A stretch of 64,000 nt of DNA from contig NZ_CP026995.1 in assembly GCF_013407185.1 (NCBI RefSeq), forward strand, positions 1,962,954 to 2,026,953, given 5' to 3'. The position numbers were made by a program, and so were the translations under genes. Numbering within the stretch: position 1 is the first letter of the stretch; the number at the start of each line of letters is the position of its first letter. This document shows positions 1 to 7,827 of the stretch, one piece after another. The notes under the pieces are model-generated. The model was given only the letters and a program-made list of their open reading frames with translations, had not been told where the DNA came from and did not search any database. This DNA comes from Nitrosopumilus ureiphilus. Its GTDB lineage: Archaea > Thermoproteota > Nitrososphaeria > Nitrososphaerales > Nitrosopumilaceae.

Positions 1-717
1 ATCTGCAATAATTCCTAATTCTGTAGGACCTGCAAGCATATCAATTCCAGTTTGTTCACTGATTAGAGATTTTGCACTAGTAACAAATGTACCACCAGGA
101 CCAACTATTTTATCAACTTTGGAAATAGTTTTTGTTCCAAATGATAGCGCAGCAATTGCTTGCACACCACCTGTTTTGTATATTTCATTTGCGCCACAAA
201 TATCTGCAGCAACAATTGTCAATGGATCAACTTTACCATCAGAGTTTGGAGGAGATACAACTGCAATTCTAGGAACTCCTGCAACTTTTGCTGGAACTAT
301 AGACATTATTGCAGAACTTGGATATCTTGCCAATCCTCCTGGTATGTAGCATCCTGTACTTTGAATTGGAACAAATTTTTTGATGATCTTTATTCCATCA
401 TTGTTAATTGTTTTATTTTTTAAAAGAGATTTGATAGCAGATTCTGTTTTTTCTAGTCTTGTTTTTGCTAAATATAGAGCATCAAGTTCAGATTTTGATA
501 TCTTGTAATATGCATTTTTTATTTCAACTTGAGATAAACGTAATGAAGAGATATTTGCCTTGCTGAATTTTTTTTCATATTTTCGTAATGCATCATCACC
601 ATTTTTTTTTACATTCTTTAAAATGGATTCAACGATGGATTTGTTTTTTTGAGGCTGTTTTGGAAGAATTTCAGATGCAAACTTTTCAATGTTATTTACT
701 TTGATTATTCTTATCAA
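1..717 (-). CDS. hisD: Histidinol dehydrogenase, N-terminal part (cut by window edge)
   Basis: The minus strand encodes the first 239 codons of HisD, which oxidises L-histidinol to L-histidine with NAD in the last two steps of histidine synthesis. Near the window edge the translation contains the family block GPTELGIIAD, preceded by the nucleotide-binding stretch VGPGGTFVTSAK. The reading frame opens with TTG at 717-715, which overlaps the hisG stop codon (TTGA), so the two genes are translationally coupled and hisG is upstream. The C-terminal half, with the zinc and catalytic His residues, lies outside the window. The TTG start is inferred from the 4-base overlap; no ATG is available nearby. 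Confidence 0.93.
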   Translation of the reverse strand, partial: MIRIIKVNNIEKFASEILPKQPQKNKSIVESILKNVKKNGDDALRKYEKKFSKANISSLRLSQVEIKNAYYKISKSELDALYLAKTRLEKTESAIKSLLKNKTINNDGIKIIKKFVPIQSTGCYIPGGLARYPSSAIMSIVPAKVAGVPRIAVVSPPNSDGKVDPLTIVAADICGANEIYKTGGVQAIAALSFGTKTISKVDKIVGPGGTFVTSAKSLISEQTGIDMLAGPTELGIIAD

Positions 718-1691
718 TTTTCTTCGTCACGTTTGATCTCCTCAAGCTCAAGAATTTGTCGTGGTTCATGAACTACAAGACCTTGAGCAATCTTTCGGAG
801 TTTAGGAATGAGTTTGTGAAATTCTTCTTTTTTTATGACTGTGTTTATTCCAAACCATCCTTCCTCACTTAATGGACTAACAGTAGGTCTTTTGAGTGAA
901 GGCATCTCTGCTAAAAGTTTCTTTAGATTTTTTTCCTCTACATTTAGGTAAATGTGCAAATATTTTCTACCATGAACAGCACCTCTCATAAGAGTAACAA
1001 TATCAAATATTTTTTCACGTTTTTTTGGATCTTTTAGCGATTTTTTGTTTACAATCAAATGTGCAGTGGATGTAAGTACTTCATCAACAATTTTTAGTTT
1101 ATTTTGTTTTAATGTTGTTCCAGTTTCAGTTACATCCATTATAGCATCTACATCTTCAGGAGGTTTTGCTTCAGTTGCACCAAATGATAAATGAATTTGA
1201 ACATTTTTGTTTGTTCCCAATCTAACCCAAGGTGTTACAATTAGTGGATCTTTGGAACCATGATATTTTTTATAAGACTTTGATTGTTTTAGAAATTTAG
1301 ATGCAGTTGTAAGATATTCCGAAGAGATACGAAGTGTTTTTTTCTTTTTTCCGTAATCTGCAATCATTTCATCGAGAGTTTTATAATGATATTTATCAGG
1401 AAAAGCTATTACTAGTCTGATTTTTCCATATTCTAAATCCAAAATAGCTTCAACGTCAGAATTTGTTTCCCCCACCCAATCTTTGCCTGTAATTCCTACA
1501 TCATACAGTCCTTCTGCAACTAGAGTTGGAATTTCTTGGGGACGGAGCATCTTTACAATGATATTTGGATCATCCAAATACACTCGATAGGTTCTACTCT
1601 TTCGATTAACTTTAGTCCAAGATTTTTCTAATAATTTGAAAGTAGCCTCTTCTAAACTTCCTTTAGGAATAGCAAATTTTACTTCAGTCAT
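714..1691 (-). CDS. hisG: ATP phosphoribosyltransferase, long form
   Basis: HisG joins ATP and PRPP to make phosphoribosyl-ATP, the first and feedback-controlled step of histidine synthesis. The 325-residue protein starts FAIPKGSLEEATFKLL and has the periplasmic-binding-like catalytic lobes, including GLYDVGITGKDWV at about residue 60. About 95 C-terminal residues (HIYLNVEEKNLKKLL onward) match the ACT/PII-like regulatory domain of the long HisG type, which works without HisZ. It starts at ATG and overlaps hisD by 4 bases, so at least these two his genes form one operon. Histidine inhibition through the C-terminal domain is expected from the family, not shown here. Confidence 0.95.
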   Translation of the reverse strand: MTEVKFAIPKGSLEEATFKLLEKSWTKVNRKSRTYRVYLDDPNIIVKMLRPQEIPTLVAEGLYDVGITGKDWVGETNSDVEAILDLEYGKIRLVIAFPDKYHYKTLDEMIADYGKKKKTLRISSEYLTTASKFLKQSKSYKKYHGSKDPLIVTPWVRLGTNKNVQIHLSFGATEAKPPEDVDAIMDVTETGTTLKQNKLKIVDEVLTSTAHLIVNKKSLKDPKKREKIFDIVTLMRGAVHGRKYLHIYLNVEEKNLKKLLAEMPSLKRPTVSPLSEEGWFGINTVIKKEEFHKLIPKLRKIAQGLVVHEPRQILELEEIKRDEEN

Positions 1692-1747
1692 TTTGAGATA
1701 TCAAAGAAACTGTATAAAAGCCTCAATTTAACTTTAAAATTAATAGC

Positions 1748-2608
1748 ATGAACTTGGGTAAAATTGCAATAGTTAGTGTAGTGATTATAGGAATTACAGT
1801 ATCTGCACTCTATTTTGCAGATGAAGGAAGTTTACTGAATAATTTAGAAGAAAATCAAAATGACGAAGTCGGATTAATTGAATGGAATTCTGAAGAATTG
1901 TTCAGAGTTTTAGTAGACCCAGATGATCTTATAGTAATTGATGGAGTAACAATTCCACTAAAGGCCACATTTGATTTAAAAAAAGAATTAGCCCAAACAT
2001 ACAATAAAATCGGTGTTTTTGATGAAGATAAAAAATCAGTCTTTATTATTCCAACATTTACTGCGAGTGCATATTTAGAAAATGGATTTTATGATTTTTA
2101 CAATGAAAAATGTAATGAAAAATGTTTAACTGCAGAAATAGTTACCATAGATAAATTAGATTACAAGTCTAGTGCAAATTCTGTAAAAATTTTACAACTA
2201 TTGGGATATGATTCAGTATCAGATTTAGAATTACATAATAATCCTGATATTTTAAAAAATTATGACAAGGTCATAGTACTACATAATGAATATGTCTCAC
2301 AAACAATGTTTGATGCAATTACATCTCATGATAATGTGATTTTTTTGTATCCTAATTCTTTGTATGGCAAAGTTGAAGTTGATATCACTACTAACAAAAT
2401 AACATTAATTCGTGGACATGGTTATCCTAATTCAGAAATTCAAAATGGTTTTGATTGGGAAAATGAGAATACACATCCTTATGAATTTGATACTGAATGT
2501 AATAATTGGGAGTTTTATCCCATATCAAATGGTTTTATGTTAAATTGTTATCCAGAACAGATAATTTGGAAAGATGAATTATTTTTAAAGACCATTAAAG
2601 AATTATGA
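1748..2608 (+). CDS. Conserved hypothetical, membrane-anchored extracellular protein
   Basis: The 286-residue protein begins with a short basic start and one hydrophobic segment (about residues 4-24, IAIVSVVIIGITVSALYFA). A soluble domain follows that should lie outside the membrane. It has a Cys-rich spot (CNEKC at about residue 122) and two further Cys near the C-terminus that could form disulfides. The central DKVIVLHNEYVSQ segment alternates strand and helix like an alpha/beta fold, but no catalytic motif is recognisable. It is divergent from hisG, 56 bases away, and its last 6 bases overlap the convergent HMG-CoA reductase gene. The function is unknown. Confidence 0.75.
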   Translation: MNLGKIAIVSVVIIGITVSALYFADEGSLLNNLEENQNDEVGLIEWNSEELFRVLVDPDDLIVIDGVTIPLKATFDLKKELAQTYNKIGVFDEDKKSVFIIPTFTASAYLENGFYDFYNEKCNEKCLTAEIVTIDKLDYKSSANSVKILQLLGYDSVSDLELHNNPDILKNYDKVIVLHNEYVSQTMFDAITSHDNVIFLYPNSLYGKVEVDITTNKITLIRGHGYPNSEIQNGFDWENENTHPYEFDTECNNWEFYPISNGFMLNCYPEQIIWKDELFLKTIKEL

Positions 2609-3871
2609 ATCATTTTTAGATTGTGATAATAGTTCTTTTGCCCTATCAAGCGAAATTTTCTTCTCTTCAATCATTTTTTGAACAATATCATCAATTTGTC
2701 CAGTAGTAGCTCCTGCAGCTGCTGCAAGATTTCTAGCATGAAGACGCATGTGACCCTTTTGAATTCCTTCAGTTGCAAGAGCACGAATAGCACTATAATT
2801 TTGAGCTAATCCTGTAGCAGTCATAACACATGCAAGTTCTTGTGCAGATGTAACTCCAAGAATCTTTGTGCAAATTTTAGCCACGGGGTGGACATTTGCA
2901 ATTCCTCCAACAATTCCAACTGACAGTGGAATTTCCAAAGTGCCAACCAAATTTCCCTCATTATCTTTACTCCACTTACTAAGAGAACGATATCTGCCAG
3001 ATTCTGCAGCATATGCGTTTGCTGCAGCCTCAATGGCTCTGCTATCTTGACCAACAGCGTTTGCGACTGCTATAGTTCCATTCATGATCCCTTTGTTGTG
3101 AGTAACTGCTCGATAAACATCGTTATCAGCAAATTCAAACGCCAGGATAATGTTGTCAACAACTTTTTCTCCTCCAACTGCTTCTTTTTCAAAGACTGCT
3201 TTTGCCTTTGCAATTCTTCTAGTGGAATAATTGGATAATATACGAAGTAGTGTTCTGCCACCAGTGAGCTTTTCAATTAAGGGTGAAACAGCCTCGCACA
3301 TTGTATTTGTTACATTTGCACCCATTGCATCTCCAACATCAATTAAGAGTTCAATAATTAGCATTTTGCCAGAAGGTGCATCAATTTCTTTACAAGAGAT
3401 CTCTTTTGCGCCTTTTCCCATTTTAGACAAAGTATTGCTTTTAGAATTTGCCAAATCTAAAATTTCATTGGCAGAATTTTTAATTTGTTTGATTGCAGCA
3501 GGAATGTTAACATCCAAAACTTGTATTTGACCAATACTGTAAGATTCAATTGCTGAAACTTTAAATCCACCTTTAATTCGTGCAACTTTTGCTCCCTTTG
3601 AAGCTGCAGCAATTACTGATGGCTCTTCAATCACCATCGGAATAATGTAATCCTTACCATTAATCTTGAAATTTGTTGCAATTCCCAATGGTAATGAGAA
3701 TGTACCAATAGCATTTTCAACCATTTTATCTGCTTTATCAAATGAAATTCCTCCATTTTCACTTTGTAAAATATTAATTTCATCACTAGAAAGATTGGCA
3801 AATTTTGCAACAATGTCTAATCTTTCCTTTCTTGATTTTTCAAACAATTTTGAAATTGATGAATCGGGCAT
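2603..3871 (-). CDS. hmgA: Hydroxymethylglutaryl-CoA reductase, class II
   Basis: This enzyme reduces HMG-CoA to mevalonate for isoprenoid and archaeal lipid synthesis. The 422-residue protein shows the HMGR signatures: ENAIGTFSLPLGIA (about 52), the catalytic-Glu block IEEPSVIAAAS (about 81), the cofactor motif DAMGANVTN (about 180), THNKGIMNG (about 258) and the C-terminal His region KGHMRLHARN. No membrane segment is present. From memory, the whole sequence aligns end to end with the Pseudomonas mevalonii class II enzyme (LDIV..LS..EI, DAMGAN, KGIMNGxxxVAxA, ATEGIQxGHMxLHARN). Most archaea instead carry the class I type. The TnpB element is inserted just upstream of its start codon. Confidence 0.93.
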   Translation of the reverse strand: MPDSSISKLFEKSRKERLDIVAKFANLSSDEINILQSENGGISFDKADKMVENAIGTFSLPLGIATNFKINGKDYIIPMVIEEPSVIAAASKGAKVARIKGGFKVSAIESYSIGQIQVLDVNIPAAIKQIKNSANEILDLANSKSNTLSKMGKGAKEISCKEIDAPSGKMLIIELLIDVGDAMGANVTNTMCEAVSPLIEKLTGGRTLLRILSNYSTRRIAKAKAVFEKEAVGGEKVVDNIILAFEFADNDVYRAVTHNKGIMNGTIAVANAVGQDSRAIEAAANAYAAESGRYRSLSKWSKDNEGNLVGTLEIPLSVGIVGGIANVHPVAKICTKILGVTSAQELACVMTATGLAQNYSAIRALATEGIQKGHMRLHARNLAAAAGATTGQIDDIVQKMIEEKKISLDRAKELLSQSKNDS

Positions 3872-3880
3872 TTTATTTCA

Positions 3881-3898
3881 GGTTCTGTCAAGTCATAG
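3881..3898 (+). repeat. Left inverted repeat of the TnpB element; TTATTTCA duplication abuts at 3873-3880
   Basis: GGTTCTGTCAAGTCATAG here is repeated in inverse orientation at 5114-5131 with one mismatch. It contains the TnpB stop codon (TGA at 3890-3888). Confidence 0.88.
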
Positions 3899-5042
3899 GG
3901 ATATTAATTATTTGTCCATCTTCCTGACTCGCCACAATCGACTCTGCATCTTGGAACTGCTTCATTGCTTCAACTTGCGGTGCGTTGGGGCCGAACCTCA
4001 ACCCTCTGGCCAAAATGTTTTTGGCTGCATTCTCATCCCTGTCGATAAGAATTTTGCACACGGTACATCTCATCACTCGGTGCTCTTCGGGTACTAGTTT
4101 TATCCCACATACCGCACACTTTGATGATGTGCCATGTGCCTTTACATACTGAACGGGCAACCCATTCCATTTAGCTTTGTATTCTATCTGTCTCTGCAAT
4201 TCATAAAAACTCCATGTGTTCATTTTACCACGATGTTTTTTACCCTGACCGTTTCCCTTACGATACAATTTTCTGATTCCTTTTATGTCTTCTAGAATGA
4301 TTCCCTGATTCTGTGATGTGATCCTCTTTGAGACATTATGAAGCAGTTGATGTACTCTGTTTTTCTCCTTCTTGCCGTATTTTGTGAATAATTTCTTTCT
4401 AATCCTTGCATCATTTCTTTTAAAGTGAGATTTGACCTGCCTATATTTCTGCTTGATATCATTTGTCTTTTTTAGATTGTATATCATGAACTTGTTGTTT
4501 GTATCAAAGGACGTTGCATTGTCCAGATTCCTATCAATTCCTACATACGAGTGTGGATTCTTTTGTTGTATCTCCATGGAGTATGAAATGACTAGTTTTT
4601 CAGGGGTTACTGTTATTGAGCCGAGTTTTGCAGATTCTAGTTTTTGCAGTACATATGATGCAAGTTTGATGTAGATGTACTGTTTTGCCCTGATTGGGAA
4701 TCTTAAATGGTTGTCAATTATTTTGTATGTTTGATTGTCAAGTGTTATCATGTTTCTTTTCATGTATGGTCTGTTTGCATTTGGTTTTTTCTTTTTGGTT
4801 GCACGGTATAGTTTGAGTCTTGCCTTTGCAACAGATATGGAGCCATGAACATATTTTGCATAATATTGTGAATTATTCCTGAGATGTTCATACAGTTCGT
4901 GGTGCATTGTATTGCGTGAAGTTAGATTTTTTTCATCTGAGATACGAATAGCCTCATTTGTACACAATCTGAAATAATTAAAGACATCTGCCAGTTCTTC
5001 CCTTTTGTCATGGAACTGCCAAACACATTTAGTATGCAGCAT
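3888..5042 (-). CDS. tnpB: TnpB (OrfB/IS1341 type) RNA-guided nuclease
   Basis: TnpB proteins are RNA-guided DNA nucleases, ancestors of Cas12, that use an RNA made from the transposon end. The 384-residue protein keeps every catalytic feature: RuvC-I Asp170 in YVGIDRN, RuvC-II Glu251 in ILEDIKGI, a four-Cys zinc ribbon (C309, C312, C326, C329) and RuvC-III Asp336 in DRDENAAKN. The N-terminus is the OrfB_IS605 helix-rich domain. No tnpA is adjacent. The stop codon falls inside the element's inverted repeat, so any guide RNA must overlap the 3' coding end and read directly into host DNA before hmgA. It is intact, so possibly active or retained. Confidence 0.93.
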   Translation of the reverse strand: MLHTKCVWQFHDKREELADVFNYFRLCTNEAIRISDEKNLTSRNTMHHELYEHLRNNSQYYAKYVHGSISVAKARLKLYRATKKKKPNANRPYMKRNMITLDNQTYKIIDNHLRFPIRAKQYIYIKLASYVLQKLESAKLGSITVTPEKLVISYSMEIQQKNPHSYVGIDRNLDNATSFDTNNKFMIYNLKKTNDIKQKYRQVKSHFKRNDARIRKKLFTKYGKKEKNRVHQLLHNVSKRITSQNQGIILEDIKGIRKLYRKGNGQGKKHRGKMNTWSFYELQRQIEYKAKWNGLPVQYVKAHGTSSKCAVCGIKLVPEEHRVMRCTVCKILIDRDENAAKNILARGLRFGPNAPQVEAMKQFQDAESIVASQEDGQIINIPMT

Positions 5043-5113
5043 TATTAACTCATGTATACTATGTTAAATTATTACAGGTTATAGTGTAATACTCATATAG
5101 TATTTTTATGTCA

Positions 5114-5131
5114 CTATAACTTGACAGAACC
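5114..5131 (-). repeat. Right inverted repeat of the TnpB element; TTATTTCA duplication abuts at 5132-5139
   Basis: The reverse complement reads GGTTCTGTCAAGTTATAG. A second inverted pair (GTTATAGTG at 5078-5086 against CACTATAAC at 5112-5120) overlaps it and could fold into a hairpin. The right-hand duplication contains the stop codon of the neighbouring sugar dehydrogenase gene. Confidence 0.88.
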
Positions 5132-6223
5132 TTATTTCAATATCCTCAATAATTTATCATCCATTCTATCTGGAAAACCTTTTCCGTCAGTATTTGAAGT
5201 AATTACATAAAGACTTCCGTCATTTCCCTCAACTACATCACGAACTCGCCCAATTCCACTAAGAATAGATTTTTGGGAACTTAGTCCCTGCTCAAAATCT
5301 ACCTGATAGAGATTGGCAGATCTCATGGAGGCCATAATAAATGGAAATTCAAAATCAAGTTTGTCGCCAGAATAAAACAAGATACCTCCAGGCTCTATAC
5401 TTGGATCATAGCAGATGATGGCATCTTCAAAAGTTTCATCACCTGAGCATTGCTGTTTAGGCCAACCGTAGTTTTTTCCTGCTTGAATAATATTGATTTC
5501 ATCATTTTTTTCAGGTCCAAATTCTGCCACAAACATGTTACCATCATTATCCCAAGTCATTCCTTGAGGATTTCTGTGTCCTAAAGAGAAAACAGGTGAA
5601 TTAGAAAATGGATTATCAACAGGAATTGTTCCATCATCATTTAATCTTAAAATTTTTCCGGATAAAGAATCAAGTTCCTGGGGAAGATGTGATGCATCTG
5701 AAACCGTTCCAGTACCAACATATAATTTTCTGTCAGGCCCAAATTTTATAAAACCTCCATTAGTAAATGAAGATCCAGGAATTTTATCAAATATTGTTTT
5801 GGCATCTTGCAATTTATTTTCTGATTCAGTAATTCGCAGAATTTTATTCCATAGTTTTCCATCCTCTTCATATGTCAAAAATACATAGATGTAATGATTA
5901 GTTGAAAAATCTGGATGGAGTGCAATGCCTAGTAATCCACCATCAAAAACATTTGCAGGACGAAATGCAGCAAGTGGTGATTCTAATAGATTTCCATCTT
6001 CAATAACTCTGATGAATCCATCTTTTTCAGTTACAAAAACTCTATTGTCTGAAATTGCAATTGCACGAGGTTTGTCAAGATTTTCAGCTAAAATAGTTAC
6101 AAAATCATTTTGAGAATTCAAAGTGGGTTTTGGTAATGGTATAGGATCAGAAGGCGATGTCAAAACCAATACTGAAAATATTATAGCACCAACAATTGCA
6201 ATGATTTGAATTTTTTTATCCAC
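5132..6223 (-). CDS. PQQ-dependent sugar (glucose/sorbosone-type) dehydrogenase
   Basis: The 363-residue protein has an N-terminal membrane anchor (about residues 6-24) and then a six-bladed propeller of the soluble quinoprotein glucose dehydrogenase/Hhip type. Visible family blocks are NLDKPRAIAISDNRVFVTEK, DGGLLGIALHPDF (about 91), LGHRNPQGMTWD (about 213) and FGPEKNDEINIIQAGKNYGW (about 234). Such enzymes oxidise aldoses or related sugars outside the membrane and pass electrons on via PQQ. The true substrate cannot be read from sequence, and PQQ synthesis genes are not seen here. GTG start. Its stop codon lies in the target duplication of the TnpB element, so insertion stopped exactly at the gene end. 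Confidence 0.85.
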   Translation of the reverse strand: MDKKIQIIAIVGAIIFSVLVLTSPSDPIPLPKPTLNSQNDFVTILAENLDKPRAIAISDNRVFVTEKDGFIRVIEDGNLLESPLAAFRPANVFDGGLLGIALHPDFSTNHYIYVFLTYEEDGKLWNKILRITESENKLQDAKTIFDKIPGSSFTNGGFIKFGPDRKLYVGTGTVSDASHLPQELDSLSGKILRLNDDGTIPVDNPFSNSPVFSLGHRNPQGMTWDNDGNMFVAEFGPEKNDEINIIQAGKNYGWPKQQCSGDETFEDAIICYDPSIEPGGILFYSGDKLDFEFPFIMASMRSANLYQVDFEQGLSSQKSILSGIGRVRDVVEGNDGSLYVITSNTDGKGFPDRMDDKLLRILK

Positions 6224-6276
6224 AAAAAAGTAATCTTTTCAAATCCTATTAATTACTTTCAAGAATTTGATAAAGC

Positions 6277-6284
6277 GTATATAC
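6277..6284 (+). promoter_or_regulatory. Archaeal TATA box of the initiator tRNA gene
   Basis: GTATATAC is centred about 25 bases before the tRNA 5' end, the normal box A distance, so the transcript probably starts within a few bases of the mature tRNA. A small inverted repeat (GCTGAAC 6286-6292, GTTCAGC 6302-6308) overlaps the tRNA start. Confidence 0.6.
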
Positions 6285-6305
6285 GGCTGAACTTCATTTA
6301 TGTTC

Positions 6306-6415
6306 AGCGGGGTGGGGAAGCCAGACTAATTAGGGCTAGGTCATCCCGGCGGGCTCATAACCCGCAGTTCAGTAGTTCAAATGGAGTTAATCTCCTGAAA
6401 GTCTACTCCCCGCTA
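6306..6415 (+). tRNA. Initiator tRNA-Met (CAT) with two introns, in the D-loop and T-loop
   Basis: Removing two inserts gives a perfect 75-nt tRNA: acceptor AGCGGGG/CCCCGCT, D-stem GGGA/TCCC, anticodon stem GCGGG/CCCGC with loop CTCATAA, T-stem AGTAG/CTACT with loop TTCAAAT. The A1:U72 pair and the three G:C pairs under the anticodon loop mark it as the initiator. Intron 1 is 15 nt (about 6325-6339) between G18 and G19. Intron 2 is 20 nt (about 6382-6401) in the T-loop near position 59/60. Each exon-intron border fits a bulge-helix-bulge: 3-nt bulges around 4-bp helices AGCC/GGCT and TTCA/TGAA. The tRNA-splicing endonuclease would remove both. It ends 1 base before the convergent tiaS stop. 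Confidence 0.92.
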
Positions 6416-6416
6416 C

Positions 6417-7745
6417 TTAGTTTCTATAAACGCAAAACCATAAAAGAGATTTATCAAATTTTGTGGATTTGTTGATTATACCTACTCGTTGCAAAGGTCT
6501 AGTTAGATGTCTATGTGCAGATATTTTTGGAACATACAGTTGTTTTTTGATTTTTCTTGAAATTTCATTACTAGTTTTACTTGTTGCTTTTTTGCCACAA
6601 CGTATACACTGAAATCCTTGATTCTTGCCTTTGGACTTCATTTTTTTATTACATTTTTTACAAAATGGATTTGACGTTGAAAGGTTTTTTTCAAGATGGA
6701 TAATTTCAACAAATTCAAGATTAATTATTCGTGGAAAATTTTTTGATGCCTTTCTAACTCCACCTCCCACACAAATCTTATCTCCTTTAATCAAGTGTGA
6801 AGCAACAGTATTGATTCCTGTTTCTTTGTAAACGGCGCACCAAAATTCATGGTTATTTGAATTAATTTTGAAAAATACGTGTCCTCCTTTAACAATTTTA
6901 GGAGTATTGGATACCATTCCAGTGATTTTTCCTGAAGCATAAGGCAACATGTTTTCAAAATTCAATTCATTTTTCAAATGATCTCCGGTTCCCTGGTTTG
7001 ATTTGAATATCATGTATCCATCTAACTTTTCTTCACTTTTTAGAATCTTAGTTGCATAAAGCAGTGAATCGACATTTTCTCCTCGGACACCATAGAAAAC
7101 AGGATCAGGTCCATGTGGAGTAATTAGAATTCGTCCTTTCTTTGTATCAAAACTGTTAAACGTATTCGGAAAAGTTTTTTCTTGCATAACTTTTACACTA
7201 TTACTAGAAATTTTTCGTTCCTTTCCAAATTTTGATTTTTTACGATAACTCAAAAGTTCTAATGTGTGATCATGAAAATCATACCCTATTGCACCAATAG
7301 CCCCTACTAATCCTTGACCATTACCTTTGTAAAAAAATTCAAGGTTATTTTTTTTAGCAAATTTTTTTGCATTATTTCTATTAATTAATCTCCATAAAGC
7401 TAAATTACTAAAATCAATAAAATCAGATGGAATTGAATCACTTTCAAAAAATACTAATCCAGGATTTGCGCCATTTTTAACATCAGAATACTTTGAAACA
7501 AGATTTTTTACTTGTTGTTTTACATTTGATGGATTTTTTGTCTTGATTTTTATGGACACTGCACCATTACCTCTAGTTTTCCACGGGATGTTAGGATTGA
7601 ATCGGATTAATCTTGGAAAATCAAGAAATTCAGTTTTCTGTTTTTGAAGTAAATCAACAATTTTGTAGGCTAGAAATGTAGTACACATTCCCTTTGGTGA
7701 ATCAGTATCATCAAATCCAATATTTAGAATAGTTTCTTTTTTCAC
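6417..7745 (-). CDS. tiaS: tRNA(Ile2) 2-agmatinylcytidine synthetase
   Basis: TiaS attaches agmatine to C34 of tRNA-Ile(CAU) so that it reads AUA codons, an archaeal-specific step needed for faithful decoding. The 442-residue protein begins with the kinase-type motif IGFDDTDSPKGMCT, which in the family phosphorylates C2. A central domain includes VFYGVRGE (about 225) and an OB-fold segment follows near 270-350. A C-terminal zinc ribbon carries two CxxC pairs (PFCKKCNKK and FQCIRCGKK). Length and domain order match the family. GTG start. It is convergent with the initiator tRNA gene and divergent from dph2. Confidence 0.93.
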   Translation of the reverse strand: MKKETILNIGFDDTDSPKGMCTTFLAYKIVDLLQKQKTEFLDFPRLIRFNPNIPWKTRGNGAVSIKIKTKNPSNVKQQVKNLVSKYSDVKNGANPGLVFFESDSIPSDFIDFSNLALWRLINRNNAKKFAKKNNLEFFYKGNGQGLVGAIGAIGYDFHDHTLELLSYRKKSKFGKERKISSNSVKVMQEKTFPNTFNSFDTKKGRILITPHGPDPVFYGVRGENVDSLLYATKILKSEEKLDGYMIFKSNQGTGDHLKNELNFENMLPYASGKITGMVSNTPKIVKGGHVFFKINSNNHEFWCAVYKETGINTVASHLIKGDKICVGGGVRKASKNFPRIINLEFVEIIHLEKNLSTSNPFCKKCNKKMKSKGKNQGFQCIRCGKKATSKTSNEISRKIKKQLYVPKISAHRHLTRPLQRVGIINKSTKFDKSLLWFCVYRN

Positions 7746-7827
7746 AATTCATTTTGATAATTAAGACATTTTTAGTTGTTGCACGGTTCAGTTGATTTAA
7801 ATTAATAAAGTCATATTCCAAGCTGAA

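Larger units (their letters stand above)
3881..5131. mobile_element. TnpB-carrying element with 18-bp inverted ends and 8-bp target duplication
   Basis: The left end (3881-3898) and right end (5114-5131) are inverted copies of GGTTCTGTCAAGTCATAG with 17 of 18 positions matching. Immediately outside both ends lies the same octamer TTATTTCA (3873-3880 and 5132-5139), a clear target-site duplication. The only gene inside is tnpB, whose stop codon lies within the left inverted repeat. IS200/IS605 elements normally have hairpin ends and no duplication. Ends starting GGTTCTGT with an 8-bp duplication are, from memory, typical of IS6/IS26-family transposons. I infer a non-autonomous element moved by a DDE transposase supplied elsewhere, with TnpB as cargo. 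Confidence 0.85.
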
